A DNA stretch of 64,000 nucleotides from an uncultured Clostridia bacterium (lineage in GTDB: Bacteria > Bacillota > Clostridia > Christensenellales > Borkfalkiaceae). The notes below the pieces were generated by a model, which was not told where the DNA came from, did not search any database, and worked only from the letters and a program-made list of their open reading frames with translations. Shown piece by piece: positions 46,020 through 58,712 of the stretch (position 1 is the first letter of the stretch; every line of letters starts with the position of its first letter). The translations under genes were made by a program, and so were the position numbers. The stretch is from NCBI GenBank assembly GCA_947626105.1, contig CANQQY010000003.1:1-64000 (forward strand). The letters are read 5' to 3'.

Positions 46020-46048
46020 TTGACAGGCTTCTTCCTTTTTGCTATAAT
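46020..46048 (+). promoter_or_regulatory. promoter of rpsU
   Basis: TTGACA (46020-46025) and TATAAT (46043-46048) are 17 bases apart, both perfect consensus. Confidence 0.85.
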
Positions 46049-46089
46049 ATGGAAGAAAATAAGTGCTGCGGCGAAGGAGGGTAGTGAAT

Positions 46090-46266
46090 ATGTCCACGAT
46101 CAGAGTCGGAGAAAACGAGAATCTGGAATCGGCGCTCCGCCGTTTCAAGAGAAAGTGCTCGCGCGACGGCATCATCGGCGATCTTCGTAAGAAGGAATTT
46201 TACGAGAAGCCTTCCGTCAAAAAGAGAAAGAAGTCCGAAGCCGCGAGAAAGAGAAGTAGGAACTGA
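46090..46266 (+). CDS. rpsU: 30S ribosomal protein S21
   Basis: The 58-residue protein [20 protein letters not shown] with a Lys/Arg-rich C-terminus is typical S21. It binds the 30S platform near the anti-Shine-Dalgarno sequence. ATG 46090 is preceded by GAAGGAGGG. An upstream in-frame TTG was rejected because homology begins at MSTIRV. A terminator follows at once. Confidence 0.95.
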   Translation: MSTIRVGENENLESALRRFKRKCSRDGIIGDLRKKEFYEKPSVKKRKKSEAARKRSRN

Positions 46267-46272
46267 TGAGGG

Positions 46273-46300
46273 ATCCGCAAGAGTTTGCGGATTTTCTTTT
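46273..46300 (+). terminator. terminator after rpsU
   Basis: ATCCGCAA/TTGCGGAT (46273-46280 with 46285-46292) is followed by TTTCTTTT. Leaky read-through into the small gene at 46339 is possible. Confidence 0.75.
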
Positions 46301-46338
46301 ACGCGAAATTTGTCGGATCGTATCCGCGGAGGGGCGGC

Positions 46339-46731
46339 ATGGAAAAGACCTTGAAAATGCTTGCAAAAGAGGCGAAAACGCGCATGAAGAAGGGATTTTG
46401 GCAGCAGTGCAAGGAGGAGCTCCACAAAGAGCGCAGCCATGCCCGCGAGCAGGGGATCAACGAGAGCAAGATGGAACGCTACTTTCAGGCGAAAGTCGGG
46501 GCGCAGATCAAGGGAGAAACGCCCGACGCGTTCTATCTGAAAGTCAAAAACATGCTTCTTGCCGAGGGCGAGGTCTCCGACGCGATCGGCAGGCTCACGG
46601 ACAGGGAATATTACGATTCCCTGAGCTATTCCGACCGCCAGCGTTACACGTTGGAGCTGTCGGAAAAGTATCTCGCCGCCCTCGAACGCTTCAAACGGGA
46701 GTACGAGTTCGAGATCAAGGGAAGAAAATAG
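46339..46731 (+). CDS. hypothetical helical protein downstream of rpsU
   Basis: The 130-residue protein starts at ATG 46339 behind GGAGGGG. It is almost wholly helical and charged (LAKEAKTRMKKGFWQQCKEEL, LSYSDRQRYTLELSEKYLAALERF), with no membrane segment. In many Clostridia, rpsU is followed by GatB/YqeY-like genes. This is not one by any motif I can see. Cytoplasmic; function unknown. Confidence 0.75.
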   Translation: MEKTLKMLAKEAKTRMKKGFWQQCKEELHKERSHAREQGINESKMERYFQAKVGAQIKGETPDAFYLKVKNMLLAEGEVSDAIGRLTDREYYDSLSYSDRQRYTLELSEKYLAALERFKREYEFEIKGRK

Positions 46732-46788
46732 GGCGTTTCGGCGGGACGGGCGTTTCGTTTCCCGCGGCGTTTGCGGCGCGCCAAATAC

Positions 46789-46817
46789 TTGCGTTTTCCC
46801 TCCCGCTTTGCTATAAT
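46789..46817 (+). promoter_or_regulatory. promoter of pcrA-ligA
   Basis: TTGCGT (46789-46794) and TATAAT (46812-46817) are 17 bases apart. The start codon at 46826 is only nine bases after the -10 box, so the leader is at most a few bases. Confidence 0.7.
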
Positions 46818-46825
46818 AGAGGGGT

Positions 46826-51063
<4,238 letters not shown>

Positions 51064-51102
51064 GGAGCCCTGACGGGGCGGAGTTCCCTCGGCGCCCCGC
51101 AT

Positions 51103-51345
51103 GCGTCATTCTGAGCGTAGCGCCCTGCATGCGTCATTCTGAGCGTAGCGAAGAATCCCGAAGAACGGAGTCCGAACTTTGATCCTCGGGATCCTTCACC
51201 CCCTATGGGGGTTCAGGATGACGCGGTTGTTCTCCTCGGCTCCCTGCGCGCGTCATTCTGAGTGTAGCGAAGAATCCCGAAGAACGGAGTCCGAACTTTG
51301 ATCCCCGGGATCCTTCACCCCTACGGGGGTTCAGGATGACGCGGT
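51103..51345 (+). repeat. two tandem copies of the CATTCTGAGC module
   Basis: Copy 1 (about 51129-51223) and copy 2 (about 51250-51345) share GCGTCATTCTGAG, then TAGCGAAGAATCCCGAAGAA, CGGAGTCCGAACTTTGATC, GGGATCCTTCACCCC and GGTTCAGGATGACGCGG. A partial copy precedes them at 51103. The module is an imperfect inverted repeat (TCATTCTGA with TCAGGATGA). No gene is present between 51064 and 51464. Confidence 0.8.
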
Positions 51346-51407
51346 CGTTTTCCTCGGCGCCCATCGCGGCAAAATTTGTTCGGCGGAGAGATTTGGGCGA
51401 ATTTTGC

Positions 51408-51436
51408 TTGACCGTCCCGCGCGCGTGTGTTATAAT
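51408..51436 (+). promoter_or_regulatory. promoter of yicC-gmk-rpoZ
   Basis: TTGACC (51408-51413) and TATAAT (51431-51436) are 17 bases apart. The leader is about 22 bases. Confidence 0.8.
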
Positions 51437-51464
51437 GGTCGAAAATCGGAGAGGCGTTTTTCCT

Positions 51465-52337
51465 ATGTACAGCATGACAGGTTACGGAAAAGGGGAATAC
51501 CGCGAGGCGGGGCTCGAGCTCACCGTCGAGGTGAAGTCGGTCAACAACCGTTATCTCGATATCGCCGTCAAGAGTCCGCGCATTTTCCTCTGCGCCGAGG
51601 AATTGATCCGCGCTACGGTGAGAAAATATCTCTCCCGCGGGCATATCGACGTGTTTGTGAGCTATTCCGATAAGCGGGAAAAGGCCCGTACGATCACCGT
51701 GGATTGGAACACCGTTTCCGCCTATATGAAGGCGGCGGAGGAGATCTCCGCGGCGTATCCCGCCCTTGAAAAGGACGCGACGCTCTCCTTCTTCCTGCGC
51801 CTTCCCGACGCGGTGAAGGCGGACGACGTGTCGGGCGCGGACGGCGAACTTCTCTCCGCCCTCGAAACCGCCTGCGGAAAAGCGCTCGAAGCGCTCTCGA
51901 TCATGCGCCATGCCGAGGGGGAACGCCTGAAAACCGATCTCATCGCCCGCATGGGGACGATCGGGACGCTCCGCGACAAGATCGCGCTCCGCGCCCCGTC
52001 CGTCGCGGAGGAATACAGAAAGAAACTTTCCGAGCGCATCGGGGAATACCTTGCGGGCAAGGTGGACGAGACGCGGATCCTGACGGAGGCCGCCGTCTTT
52101 GCCGATAAGTGCAATATTGATGAGGAACTCACCCGTCTTTCTTCGCACATCACGGAATTTTATGCGATCTGCGAAAATGATACGGTGGGCAGAAAGCTCG
52201 ACTTCCTCATCCAGGAATTCAACCGCGAGTGCAATACGATCTGCTCCAAGTCCTGCGATAAGGAAGTCACATCCCTTGCGCTCGAAATGAAGAACGAGAT
52301 CGAAAAAGTACGCGAACAAATTCAGAATTTGGAGTAG
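51465..52337 (+). CDS. yicC: YicC-family endoribonuclease
   Basis: The 290-residue protein starts MYSMTGYGKGEYREAG, the classic YicC opening. It also has VKSVNNRYLDIAVKSPR and the C-terminal acidic block with TRILTEAAVFADKCNIDEEL and LDFLIQEFNRECNTICSKS, where metal ligands are expected. Family members cleave RNA. ATG 51465 is chosen by homology, and upstream codons are intergenic. It is followed at once by gmk, as in Bacillus (yloC). Confidence 0.93.
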   Translation: MYSMTGYGKGEYREAGLELTVEVKSVNNRYLDIAVKSPRIFLCAEELIRATVRKYLSRGHIDVFVSYSDKREKARTITVDWNTVSAYMKAAEEISAAYPALEKDATLSFFLRLPDAVKADDVSGADGELLSALETACGKALEALSIMRHAEGERLKTDLIARMGTIGTLRDKIALRAPSVAEEYRKKLSERIGEYLAGKVDETRILTEAAVFADKCNIDEELTRLSSHITEFYAICENDTVGRKLDFLIQEFNRECNTICSKSCDKEVTSLALEMKNEIEKVREQIQNLE

Positions 52338-52340
52338 CGA

Positions 52341-52901
52341 ATGAGGAATATACCTATTGTCATCTCGGGCCCTTCGGGGGTCGGGAAGGGCACGATCGTC
52401 AAGGAGCTCTTGAAGAAAGATCCCACCCTCGTGGAGTCCGTTTCCATGACGACCCGCGCGCCCCGTCCGGGGGAAGTCTCGGGGAAAACTTACATCTACG
52501 TTACGAAAGAGGACTTCGAGCGGCGGATCCGCGAAAACGATTTTCTCGAATACGACGAGCATTTCAGTGGGCTTTACGGCACCCCCCGCTCCTTTGTGGA
52601 GGAGCAGCTGAAAAAGACGTCCGTCATTCTCGAAATCGACGTTGTGGGCGGCTTGAACGCCAAAAAACTGTTGGAGAATACTCTTCTCATCTTCATTGAT
52701 CCGCCCTCCAAGGAGGAGCTCGTCGACCGTTTGAAGAAGCGCGGCACGGAGTCCGAACAGGCGCTCCGCGAGCGGCTCCAACGGGTGAAGTACGAGATGA
52801 TCATGCGCGACCAGTATGATTACACGGTTTTGAACGACGATCTGGACAGGGCGGTGGAGGAAGTTCTCTCCATCATCGAAAAAGAAAGAAACAAGGAGTG
52901 A
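52341..52901 (+). CDS. gmk: guanylate kinase
   Basis: The 186-residue enzyme phosphorylates GMP to GDP. The P loop GPSGVGKGT is at 10-18. The GMP-binding residues are in SVSMTTRAPRPGEVSGKTY and EYDEHFSGLYGTP. The lid is near RGTESEQALRERLQR. It is shorter than E. coli Gmk by about 20 residues, which is normal for the family. Three bases separate it from yicC. Confidence 0.97.
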   Translation: MRNIPIVISGPSGVGKGTIVKELLKKDPTLVESVSMTTRAPRPGEVSGKTYIYVTKEDFERRIRENDFLEYDEHFSGLYGTPRSFVEEQLKKTSVILEIDVVGGLNAKKLLENTLLIFIDPPSKEELVDRLKKRGTESEQALRERLQRVKYEMIMRDQYDYTVLNDDLDRAVEEVLSIIEKERNKE

Positions 52902-52907
52902 AAAGAT

Positions 52908-53129
52908 ATGATCAACGAACCTTCTGTAGACGCGCTTGTGCGCAAACTCGGCACGGAGGAGGAACCCGCCAGCAAATACGAGCTTTGCATTCTCATCGCC
53001 AAACGCACGCGGCAGATCATCGAACAGATGCAATCCACGGGCGCGACGGAGCTCCCCGGCAAGCAAAAGGAGATCGTCCTCGCCTGCCAGGAAGTCATGA
53101 ACGGCAAGGTAAAATTCGCAAGAGACTGA
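52908..53129 (+). CDS. rpoZ: RNA polymerase omega subunit
   Basis: The 73-residue protein follows gmk as in other Firmicutes. It has the core SKYELCILIAKRTRQIIEQM and KEIVLACQEVMNGKVKF. It stabilises beta-prime in the polymerase. A short extension MINEPSVDALVRKLGT precedes the conserved part. The usual coaBC gene between rpoZ and priA is absent here. Confidence 0.9.
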   Translation: MINEPSVDALVRKLGTEEEPASKYELCILIAKRTRQIIEQMQSTGATELPGKQKEIVLACQEVMNGKVKFARD

Positions 53130-53133
53130 AAAA

Positions 53134-53160
53134 CTCCCCGTCAACGCGGGGTTGTTTTTT
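53134..53160 (+). terminator. probable terminator after rpoZ
   Basis: CCCCG (53136-53140) with CGGGG (53147-53151), then TTGTTTTTT. The stem is short. Confidence 0.6.
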
Positions 53161-53222
53161 CATTCGTCCCGCCCTCTTTGCACGGACGGTTCAGACGTGC
53201 GTAGGCAGTGCACGGAAATTTT

Positions 53223-55391
53223 ATGATCGCGGAAGTCATCGTGGACGTCGCGCACAGCGACGTCGATAAGATCTTTGATTACGGCTGCGGCGAAGAGGTC
53301 GCCGCGGGCATGCGCGTCGTCGTCCCCTTCGGGAACAGGACGGAGACGGGCTTTGTCATGCGCGTGAAGGAGAGCACGGACTGCCCTCCCGAAAAGCTCA
53401 AAAAGATCTACCGCGTCGAGGACGACCTGCCCGCAATCAACCCCGAGTGCCTCCTTCTTGCGCAAAAGATCTCCGCCCGCTACCTCTGCCCGATGGCGCT
53501 CTCTCTGCGCCTCTTTCTTCCCGCCGAAATGCGGACGGGCAAGGTGGACAAGACCTATCGCGAATACGTCCGTCTCGCGGCGGAACTCCCCGCCGTCAAC
53601 CCAAGAGCGGCGGCGCAGCTTAGGTGCATCCAATATCTGGAAGAACACGGCGAAACGCCCGCCGCGGAGCTTAGAAAGCTCTTTCCTTCCGCCGTGGGAG
53701 CCCTCAAAAAAAACGGGGCGCTTATCATTGAAAAGAAACGGGTCATGCGCAGACCCTATGAGGACGTTGCGGCGGGTGCGGAAGAGCACACGCTGACGCC
53801 CGCGCAGGAAAACGCCGTCGCAAGGGTGAAAGAGACGCAAAAAACCGTGACCCTGCTTCACGGCGTGACGGGAAGCGGCAAGACGGAAGTGTATCTCACG
53901 CTCATCGCCGCCGCCCTCAAAGAGGGGAAAACCGCGCTCTTTCTGGTGCCCGAGATCTCTCTTACGCCGCAGATGTTTTCCAAACTCCGCGGCAGATTCC
54001 GCCGCCGCGTTGCCATTCTGCACAGCGGGCTCTCCGCGGGGGAGCGGTTCGACGAATGGGAACGCCTGCGGAGCGGGGAAGCGCGGATCGCCGTTGGGGC
54101 GCGTTCCGCCGTCTTTGCGCCCGTCGAAAACATCGGGCTCATCGTCATCGACGAGGAACACGACGGAAGTTACTCCTCCGAGACTTCTCCCCGCTACAAT
54201 ACCTTCGATATCGCCTACCTCCGTGCGAAGTACAACGGCTGTAAGCTCGTGCTCGGCAGTGCGACGCCCTCCGTCGAGACCTACCGCCGCGCAAAGGAAG
54301 GGGAGTTCGAGCTCATTTCGATGCCCGACAGGATCAACGCCCGCCCCATGCCCAAAGTGGAGCTCGTCGATATGCGCCGCGAGGTGCGGCGGGGGAACGC
54401 GACGCCCTTTTCCCTTGCCCTGCGGGAAAAACTCAAAACCTGTCTCGAAAAGGGGAATCAGGCAATTATTTTCCTCAACCGCAGAGGGTATTCCCAGACG
54501 GTCATGTGCCGTGACTGCGGGCATGTCGTCAAATGCGAGAGCTGCGACGTCGCGCTCACCTATCACAGCGAAGAGGATTGCCTGAAATGCCACTACTGCG
54601 GCGCGAGATACAAGCCTCTTTCCGCCTGTCCCGCATGCGGGGGGATGCATATCCACTACATGGGAACGGGAACCCAGCGCGTTGCGGGGGAACTGAAAAA
54701 ACTCTATCCCGCGGCGAGGATCCTGCGCATGGATCTGGATACGACGAGCGGAAAAGAGGGGCATTATAAAATTCTGAAACAGTTTGCGGAGCGTTCCGCC
54801 GATATCCTTGTCGGGACGCAGATGGTCGCAAAGGGGCACGATTTCCCCGCCGTCACCCTCGTGGGCATTCTCGACGCGGATATGAGCCTGCATTTTCCCG
54901 ATTACCGCAGCGGAGAGAGGACGTTCCAGCTCATTACGCAGGTTGCGGGCAGGAGCGGACGCGCGGGCGCGGAGGGCGAGGTCGTCCTTCAAACCTACGA
55001 CCCCGAAAATTACATTCTGCGCTTTGCCGCAAAGTACGACTATGAGGGTTTTTATGAACACGAGATTTCCATGCGCGCCGCAACGATGTTCCCGCCCTTT
55101 GTGAAGGTCGTCCGCGTCATGGTGACGGGGGAGGACGAAAAGGAGACGATTGAGGCTTTACGCTCCGTTTATGAAAAACTCCAAAGGATCTATGCGGCGC
55201 ACGAGGAGGAGTTCCTCTTTTTCAACCGGATGCACGCGCCCATCAAGCGCATCCAGAATAAATTCCGTTATCAGGTACTCATGCGCATGACGCCCAAAGG
55301 CCCTTTGAAAGAGGTCTACGCCGCCGCCATGGAAGAAAAATATAAAAACGTGCTCGTGTATGTGGAAGAAAATCCGAGCAATTTGAGTTGA
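53223..55391 (+). CDS. priA: primosomal helicase PriA
   Basis: The 722-residue protein has an N-terminal 3'-DNA-binding domain (MIAEVIVDVAHSDVDKIFDY), Walker A GVTGSGKT, the DEEH motif in VIDEEHDGSY, two zinc-binding knuckles (CRDCGHVVKCESC and CHYCGARYKPLSACPACG), and helicase motifs GTQMVAKGHDFP and QVAGRSGRAG. It reloads the replisome at stalled forks. ATG 53223 was preferred over a GTG at 53208 because homology starts at MIAEVIV. It is followed by def seven bases later. Confidence 0.95.
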   Translation: MIAEVIVDVAHSDVDKIFDYGCGEEVAAGMRVVVPFGNRTETGFVMRVKESTDCPPEKLKKIYRVEDDLPAINPECLLLAQKISARYLCPMALSLRLFLPAEMRTGKVDKTYREYVRLAAELPAVNPRAAAQLRCIQYLEEHGETPAAELRKLFPSAVGALKKNGALIIEKKRVMRRPYEDVAAGAEEHTLTPAQENAVARVKETQKTVTLLHGVTGSGKTEVYLTLIAAALKEGKTALFLVPEISLTPQMFSKLRGRFRRRVAILHSGLSAGERFDEWERLRSGEARIAVGARSAVFAPVENIGLIVIDEEHDGSYSSETSPRYNTFDIAYLRAKYNGCKLVLGSATPSVETYRRAKEGEFELISMPDRINARPMPKVELVDMRREVRRGNATPFSLALREKLKTCLEKGNQAIIFLNRRGYSQTVMCRDCGHVVKCESCDVALTYHSEEDCLKCHYCGARYKPLSACPACGGMHIHYMGTGTQRVAGELKKLYPAARILRMDLDTTSGKEGHYKILKQFAERSADILVGTQMVAKGHDFPAVTLVGILDADMSLHFPDYRSGERTFQLITQVAGRSGRAGAEGEVVLQTYDPENYILRFAAKYDYEGFYEHEISMRAATMFPPFVKVVRVMVTGEDEKETIEALRSVYEKLQRIYAAHEEEFLFFNRMHAPIKRIQNKFRYQVLMRMTPKGPLKEVYAAAMEEKYKNVLVYVEENPSNLS

Positions 55392-55398
55392 GGTAAAT

Positions 55399-55851
55399 AT
55401 GATCCGTGAAGTCTTACAGGTCGGAGATCCCGTTTTACGCAAAAAATGCGAAAAAGTGACCCGCTTTGACGAAAACTTAGCTGCCCTTCTCGACGATTTG
55501 AAGGATACCGTCTTAGAGGAAGAGGGCGCGGGGCTTGCGGCGCCGCAGGTGGGCGTTTCCGTCCGCGCGTTTGTCGTCAATGTGGACGAGGGTTATTTTG
55601 AGTTTGTCAATCCCATCTTTGTATGGCAGAAAGGGGAGCAGACGGGGGCGGAAGGGTGCCTCTCCGTCCGCGGCAAGGCGGGTACCGTCACCCGTCCGAA
55701 TAAAGTCAAGGTCGTCTTTTCCGACAGAAAGGGGGACCGCTATTCCCTCGTCGCGCAAGGCTTTTTCGCCCGCGCGATCTGCCACGAGGCGGACCACCTC
55801 GACGGCATTTTATACACCGATAAGGCGAAGAATGTAAGGGACGCGGAGTAA
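55399..55851 (+). CDS. def: peptide deformylase
   Basis: The 150-residue metalloenzyme removes the N-formyl group from nascent proteins. Motif 1 GAGLAAPQVG is near 43-52, motif 2 is EGCLSV with the metal Cys, and motif 3 is HEADHLDG with the two metal His and catalytic Glu. Its length corresponds to type I. It is co-directional with priA and upstream of fmt, whose product adds the formyl group. A repeat array now separates def and fmt. Confidence 0.97.
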   Translation: MIREVLQVGDPVLRKKCEKVTRFDENLAALLDDLKDTVLEEEGAGLAAPQVGVSVRAFVVNVDEGYFEFVNPIFVWQKGEQTGAEGCLSVRGKAGTVTRPNKVKVVFSDRKGDRYSLVAQGFFARAICHEADHLDGILYTDKAKNVRDAE

Positions 55852-55856
55852 AAGAT

Positions 55857-56214
55857 TTGTTTCGCTCGATTTCTTTGCTGCGCAAAGAAATACGAGCGAG
55901 GGGTTAATTCTTCTGCCTTGTAATTACAAGTCGGCCGACACCTTTCTGTTTCACGCGACATTAAGCCGAAAGGGTTCGACAAATTGAGTCGCCCACGGCG
56001 GAAGTGAATTCCGCCTAAGGCAAGAAATTTCAAACTTGTTTCGCTCGATTTCTTTGCTGCGCAAAGAAATACGAGCGAGGGGTTAGTTCTTTTGCCTTGT
56101 AAAAGCGATTCGGCCGCCCCTTTTCTGTTTCACACGACATTAAGCCGAAAGGGTTCGGCAAATTGAGTCGCCCACGGCGGAAGTGAATTCCGCCTAAGGC
56201 AAGAAATTTTAGAA
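55857..56214 (+). repeat. tandem 179-base duplication (55857-56035 and 56036-56214)
   Basis: Two adjacent, nearly identical units are offset by exactly 179 bases. Each begins with a hairpin built on CGCTCGATTTCTTTG and CAAAGAAATACGAGCG. Each then contains TCTGCCTTGTA or TTTGCCTTGTA, TTCTGTTTCAC, GACATTAAGCCGAAAGGGTT, AATTGAGTCGCCCACGGCGG and TGAATTCCGCCTAAGGCAAG. A third partial copy lies near 59842-59890. No protein-coding frame spans a unit. Confidence 0.9.
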
Positions 56215-56580
56215 CGAAGGGCGACCCTTGCCCACCCCTCGAGGGGTGGGTGGCACGGCTGTCCTTGCCGTGACGGAAGGGGTGTCGTTCTCAATTACGT
56301 CATTTTGTCCTCATCCCGAGCGAAGCCGAGCGGATCTCATAGACCCACAGACGTCCGTACTTACGAGGGGATTCACTCGCCCCTTGCGGGGCTCGGAATG
56401 AGGGGGCTCTCGAAGCCCCGACCCCTTGGCTCCCCTCTTAGGGGAGCTGGCGCGCTACCCTTGGCGCGACTGAGGGGTTTACTGCGTCATCCTGAGACAG
56501 TGATATATACGAAGTCCGAAAAGCAAGTCCCGAAGGATCCCGATAAACGAAGTCCGCTCTCAACATCAAAACAGGAGACA
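56215..56580 (+). repeat. mosaic intergenic repeat block 8
   Basis: A CCACCCCTCGAGGGGTGGGTGG palindrome is interrupted by unit borders. It is followed by fragments similar to block 2 (about 56310-56380), CTCCCCTCTTAGGGGAGCTG, and a CATCCTGAGACAGTG module (about 56484-56560). The gap between def and fmt is over 700 bases and holds no gene. Confidence 0.7.
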
Positions 56581-56584
56581 GAAA

Positions 56585-57505
56585 GTGAAAATTCTCTTTG
56601 CGGGCACGCCCGAATTTGCGGTGGAGCCCCTCGTACAGATCCATGCACAGTTCGGCGTCGCCGCCGTCCTCACCCAGCCCGACAAGCCGCAGGGGCGCAA
56701 GGGCGTTTTGACGCCCCCGCCCGTGAAGGAGACGGCGCAGCTTCTCGGGATCCCCGTTATGCAGCCCGTACGGCTTAGGGACAGCGTTTCCCTCTTAAAA
56801 GAGGTCGGTGCGGATCTCATGGTCACCTGCGCATACGGGCAGATTTTGACGCAGGAAGCGCTCGACAGCTTTCCCAAAGGGGTATGGAATATCCATGCGT
56901 CCCTTCTTCCCGCCTACCGCGGCGCGGCGCCCATTGCCCGTGCGCTCATCGACGGCTGCCGCGAGACGGGCGTCACCATCATGAAAACGGAACTCGGGCT
57001 GGACACGGGGGACATGCTCCTCTCCGAACGGACGCCCATCTATGACAGCGACACGTGCGGCACCCTCGAAGAGCGGCTCTCCCGCCTCGGCGCGGAACTC
57101 ATCGTGAAGGCGATCCCCATGATCGAAGGGGGAGCCACCCTCACAAAACAGGGAGAGGGCTTTGTCTGCAAAAAGGTACAGCGCACCGAGGTCGATTTTG
57201 AAAAGACCGCACGGGAAGTAAGTTGCCTCATCCGCGGGCTCTCTCCCGCTCCCTTCGCCTATGCGAAGATCGGGGAGCTCATCCTGAATTTCTGGTATGC
57301 GGAAGAAGTCCCCTGTGATACGATTGTCCCCGCAGGTACGGTGCTTGACGCTTCCCCCAAGGGGGGGCTCGTCGTGAAGTGCGGCGCGGGAGCGGTGCGG
57401 ATCGACGAATTGCAGCCCGCGGGCGGAAGAAGGATGTCCGCGCGCGATTTCCTCAACGGAAGAAAGATCAAAGAGGGACAGTGTTTTGACAAACCCGTTT
57501 TATGA
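56585..57505 (+). CDS. fmt: methionyl-tRNA formyltransferase
   Basis: The 306-residue enzyme formylates initiator Met-tRNA. It opens KILFAGTPEFAVEPL and contains WNIHASLLPAYRGAAPI with the catalytic His and the formyl-donor loop. The C-terminal OB-like domain is RTEVDFEKTAREVSCLIRGL. The start is GTG 56585 after AGGAGACAGAAA. It overlaps rsmB by 20 bases. Confidence 0.95.
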   Translation: MKILFAGTPEFAVEPLVQIHAQFGVAAVLTQPDKPQGRKGVLTPPPVKETAQLLGIPVMQPVRLRDSVSLLKEVGADLMVTCAYGQILTQEALDSFPKGVWNIHASLLPAYRGAAPIARALIDGCRETGVTIMKTELGLDTGDMLLSERTPIYDSDTCGTLEERLSRLGAELIVKAIPMIEGGATLTKQGEGFVCKKVQRTEVDFEKTAREVSCLIRGLSPAPFAYAKIGELILNFWYAEEVPCDTIVPAGTVLDASPKGGLVVKCGAGAVRIDELQPAGGRRMSARDFLNGRKIKEGQCFDKPVL

Positions 57506-58712
57506 CCCCTATGTCGTCCTGACGAAAGTATATTCGGATGGGGCGCATTTGAAAATCGCCCTTGCGGAGACGCCGCTCGAAGAATTGCACCGCGCCCGCA
57601 CGGTTAAGACGGTCTACGGCGTCCTCGAACATGACGGGTATCTCTCGCTCTGCATCCGCACCTTTTGCGAAAAAACTCCGAAGAGCGCCGTGCGGATCGT
57701 CTTGAAGATCGCCCTGTATCACCTCATTTTTTTGGAAAAGCCGCGCTACATGGTGACGGATACCGCCGTCGACCTTCTCAAAAAGCTCGGGAAAGGGGGC
57801 GCGGCGGGGTTTGCGAACGCATTTCTCCGGCGGTTCGAGATCGACGCCGTTCATCTCCCCGCGGGGGACGAAGGGCTCTCCGTCGAGAGCAATTTTCCGC
57901 TTTTCGCTATCAGAATGCTTCGGGAAAGCTACGGTAGCCGCGTCGGGGACATCGTGCGTGCAAAGAGCTGCGGCGTTTCCGTCCGCTTTGTGCGGAATAT
58001 GGAAACCTATCTCGGGATCGGGCATCTCGATACGCCCTTTCCCGATCTGAAAATTTTCGAAAAATTCACGCGGGACGAGGGATTCGGCCGCGGCGATTAT
58101 ACCTTTCAATCGGTGGGGAGCGTTGCGATCTGCTCCGTCGTGGAGCCGTGCGGGGAGTTTCTTGACGCATGCGCCGCCCCCGGAGGCAAGAGCGTGCTTT
58201 TGAGCGGAAAATGCGATCATATCACGGCTTGCGAGCTCCACCCCCACCGCGTTTCGCTCATCGAAAGCTACTTGAAGCGGATGGGCGTCGGGAACGTGGA
58301 CGCCGTGCAAAAGGACAGCTCTCTGTTCGATCCCGCATGGGAGAACGCCTTCGACGGCATTTTGTGCGACGCGCCCTGTTCGGGTCTCGGCACGGTCGCG
58401 GAGAATCCCGACCTCGCTCTCAACAAGTGCGAAGAGGATCTCATTGAGCTCGGACGCGTCCAGCTTGCGATCCTTACGAATTGCGCCCGCTATCTCAAAA
58501 AGGGCGGCGCGCTGTATTATTCGACTTGCTCCGTTCTCCCCTGCGAAAATGACGGCGTCGTCCGAAAATTCTTGGAAGCAGCAGCGGGGTATACTGCGGA
58601 GGAGACCGACTGTCCGCTTCCCCATGAAAAGACCGTCTACGGGCTGCAATTTTTGCCCGATACGGCATACGGGGCGGGGTTTTACGTCGCGAAGCTGAGG
58701 AGAAAGGCATGA
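57486..58712 (+). CDS. rsmB: 16S rRNA m5C methyltransferase
   Basis: The 408-residue RsmB/Sun family protein has an N-terminal NusB-like helical domain (about 1-120). The SAM domain has DACAAPGGKSVLL, the catalytic region CDAPCSGLGT and STCSVLPCEND with the nucleophilic Cys. It probably methylates C967. The start is TTG 57486, inside the end of fmt, as homology begins at once (NPFYDPYVVLTKVY). It overlaps rlmN by ATGA. Confidence 0.92.
   Translation: MTNPFYDPYVVLTKVYSDGAHLKIALAETPLEELHRARTVKTVYGVLEHDGYLSLCIRTFCEKTPKSAVRIVLKIALYHLIFLEKPRYMVTDTAVDLLKKLGKGGAAGFANAFLRRFEIDAVHLPAGDEGLSVESNFPLFAIRMLRESYGSRVGDIVRAKSCGVSVRFVRNMETYLGIGHLDTPFPDLKIFEKFTRDEGFGRGDYTFQSVGSVAICSVVEPCGEFLDACAAPGGKSVLLSGKCDHITACELHPHRVSLIESYLKRMGVGNVDAVQKDSSLFDPAWENAFDGILCDAPCSGLGTVAENPDLALNKCEEDLIELGRVQLAILTNCARYLKKGGALYYSTCSVLPCENDGVVRKFLEAAAGYTAEETDCPLPHEKTVYGLQFLPDTAYGAGFYVAKLRRKA

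Noticed and set aside
51103-51345. CRISPR array
   Set aside because: Only two long, imperfect copies with no short regular repeats and spacers; no cas genes in the window.
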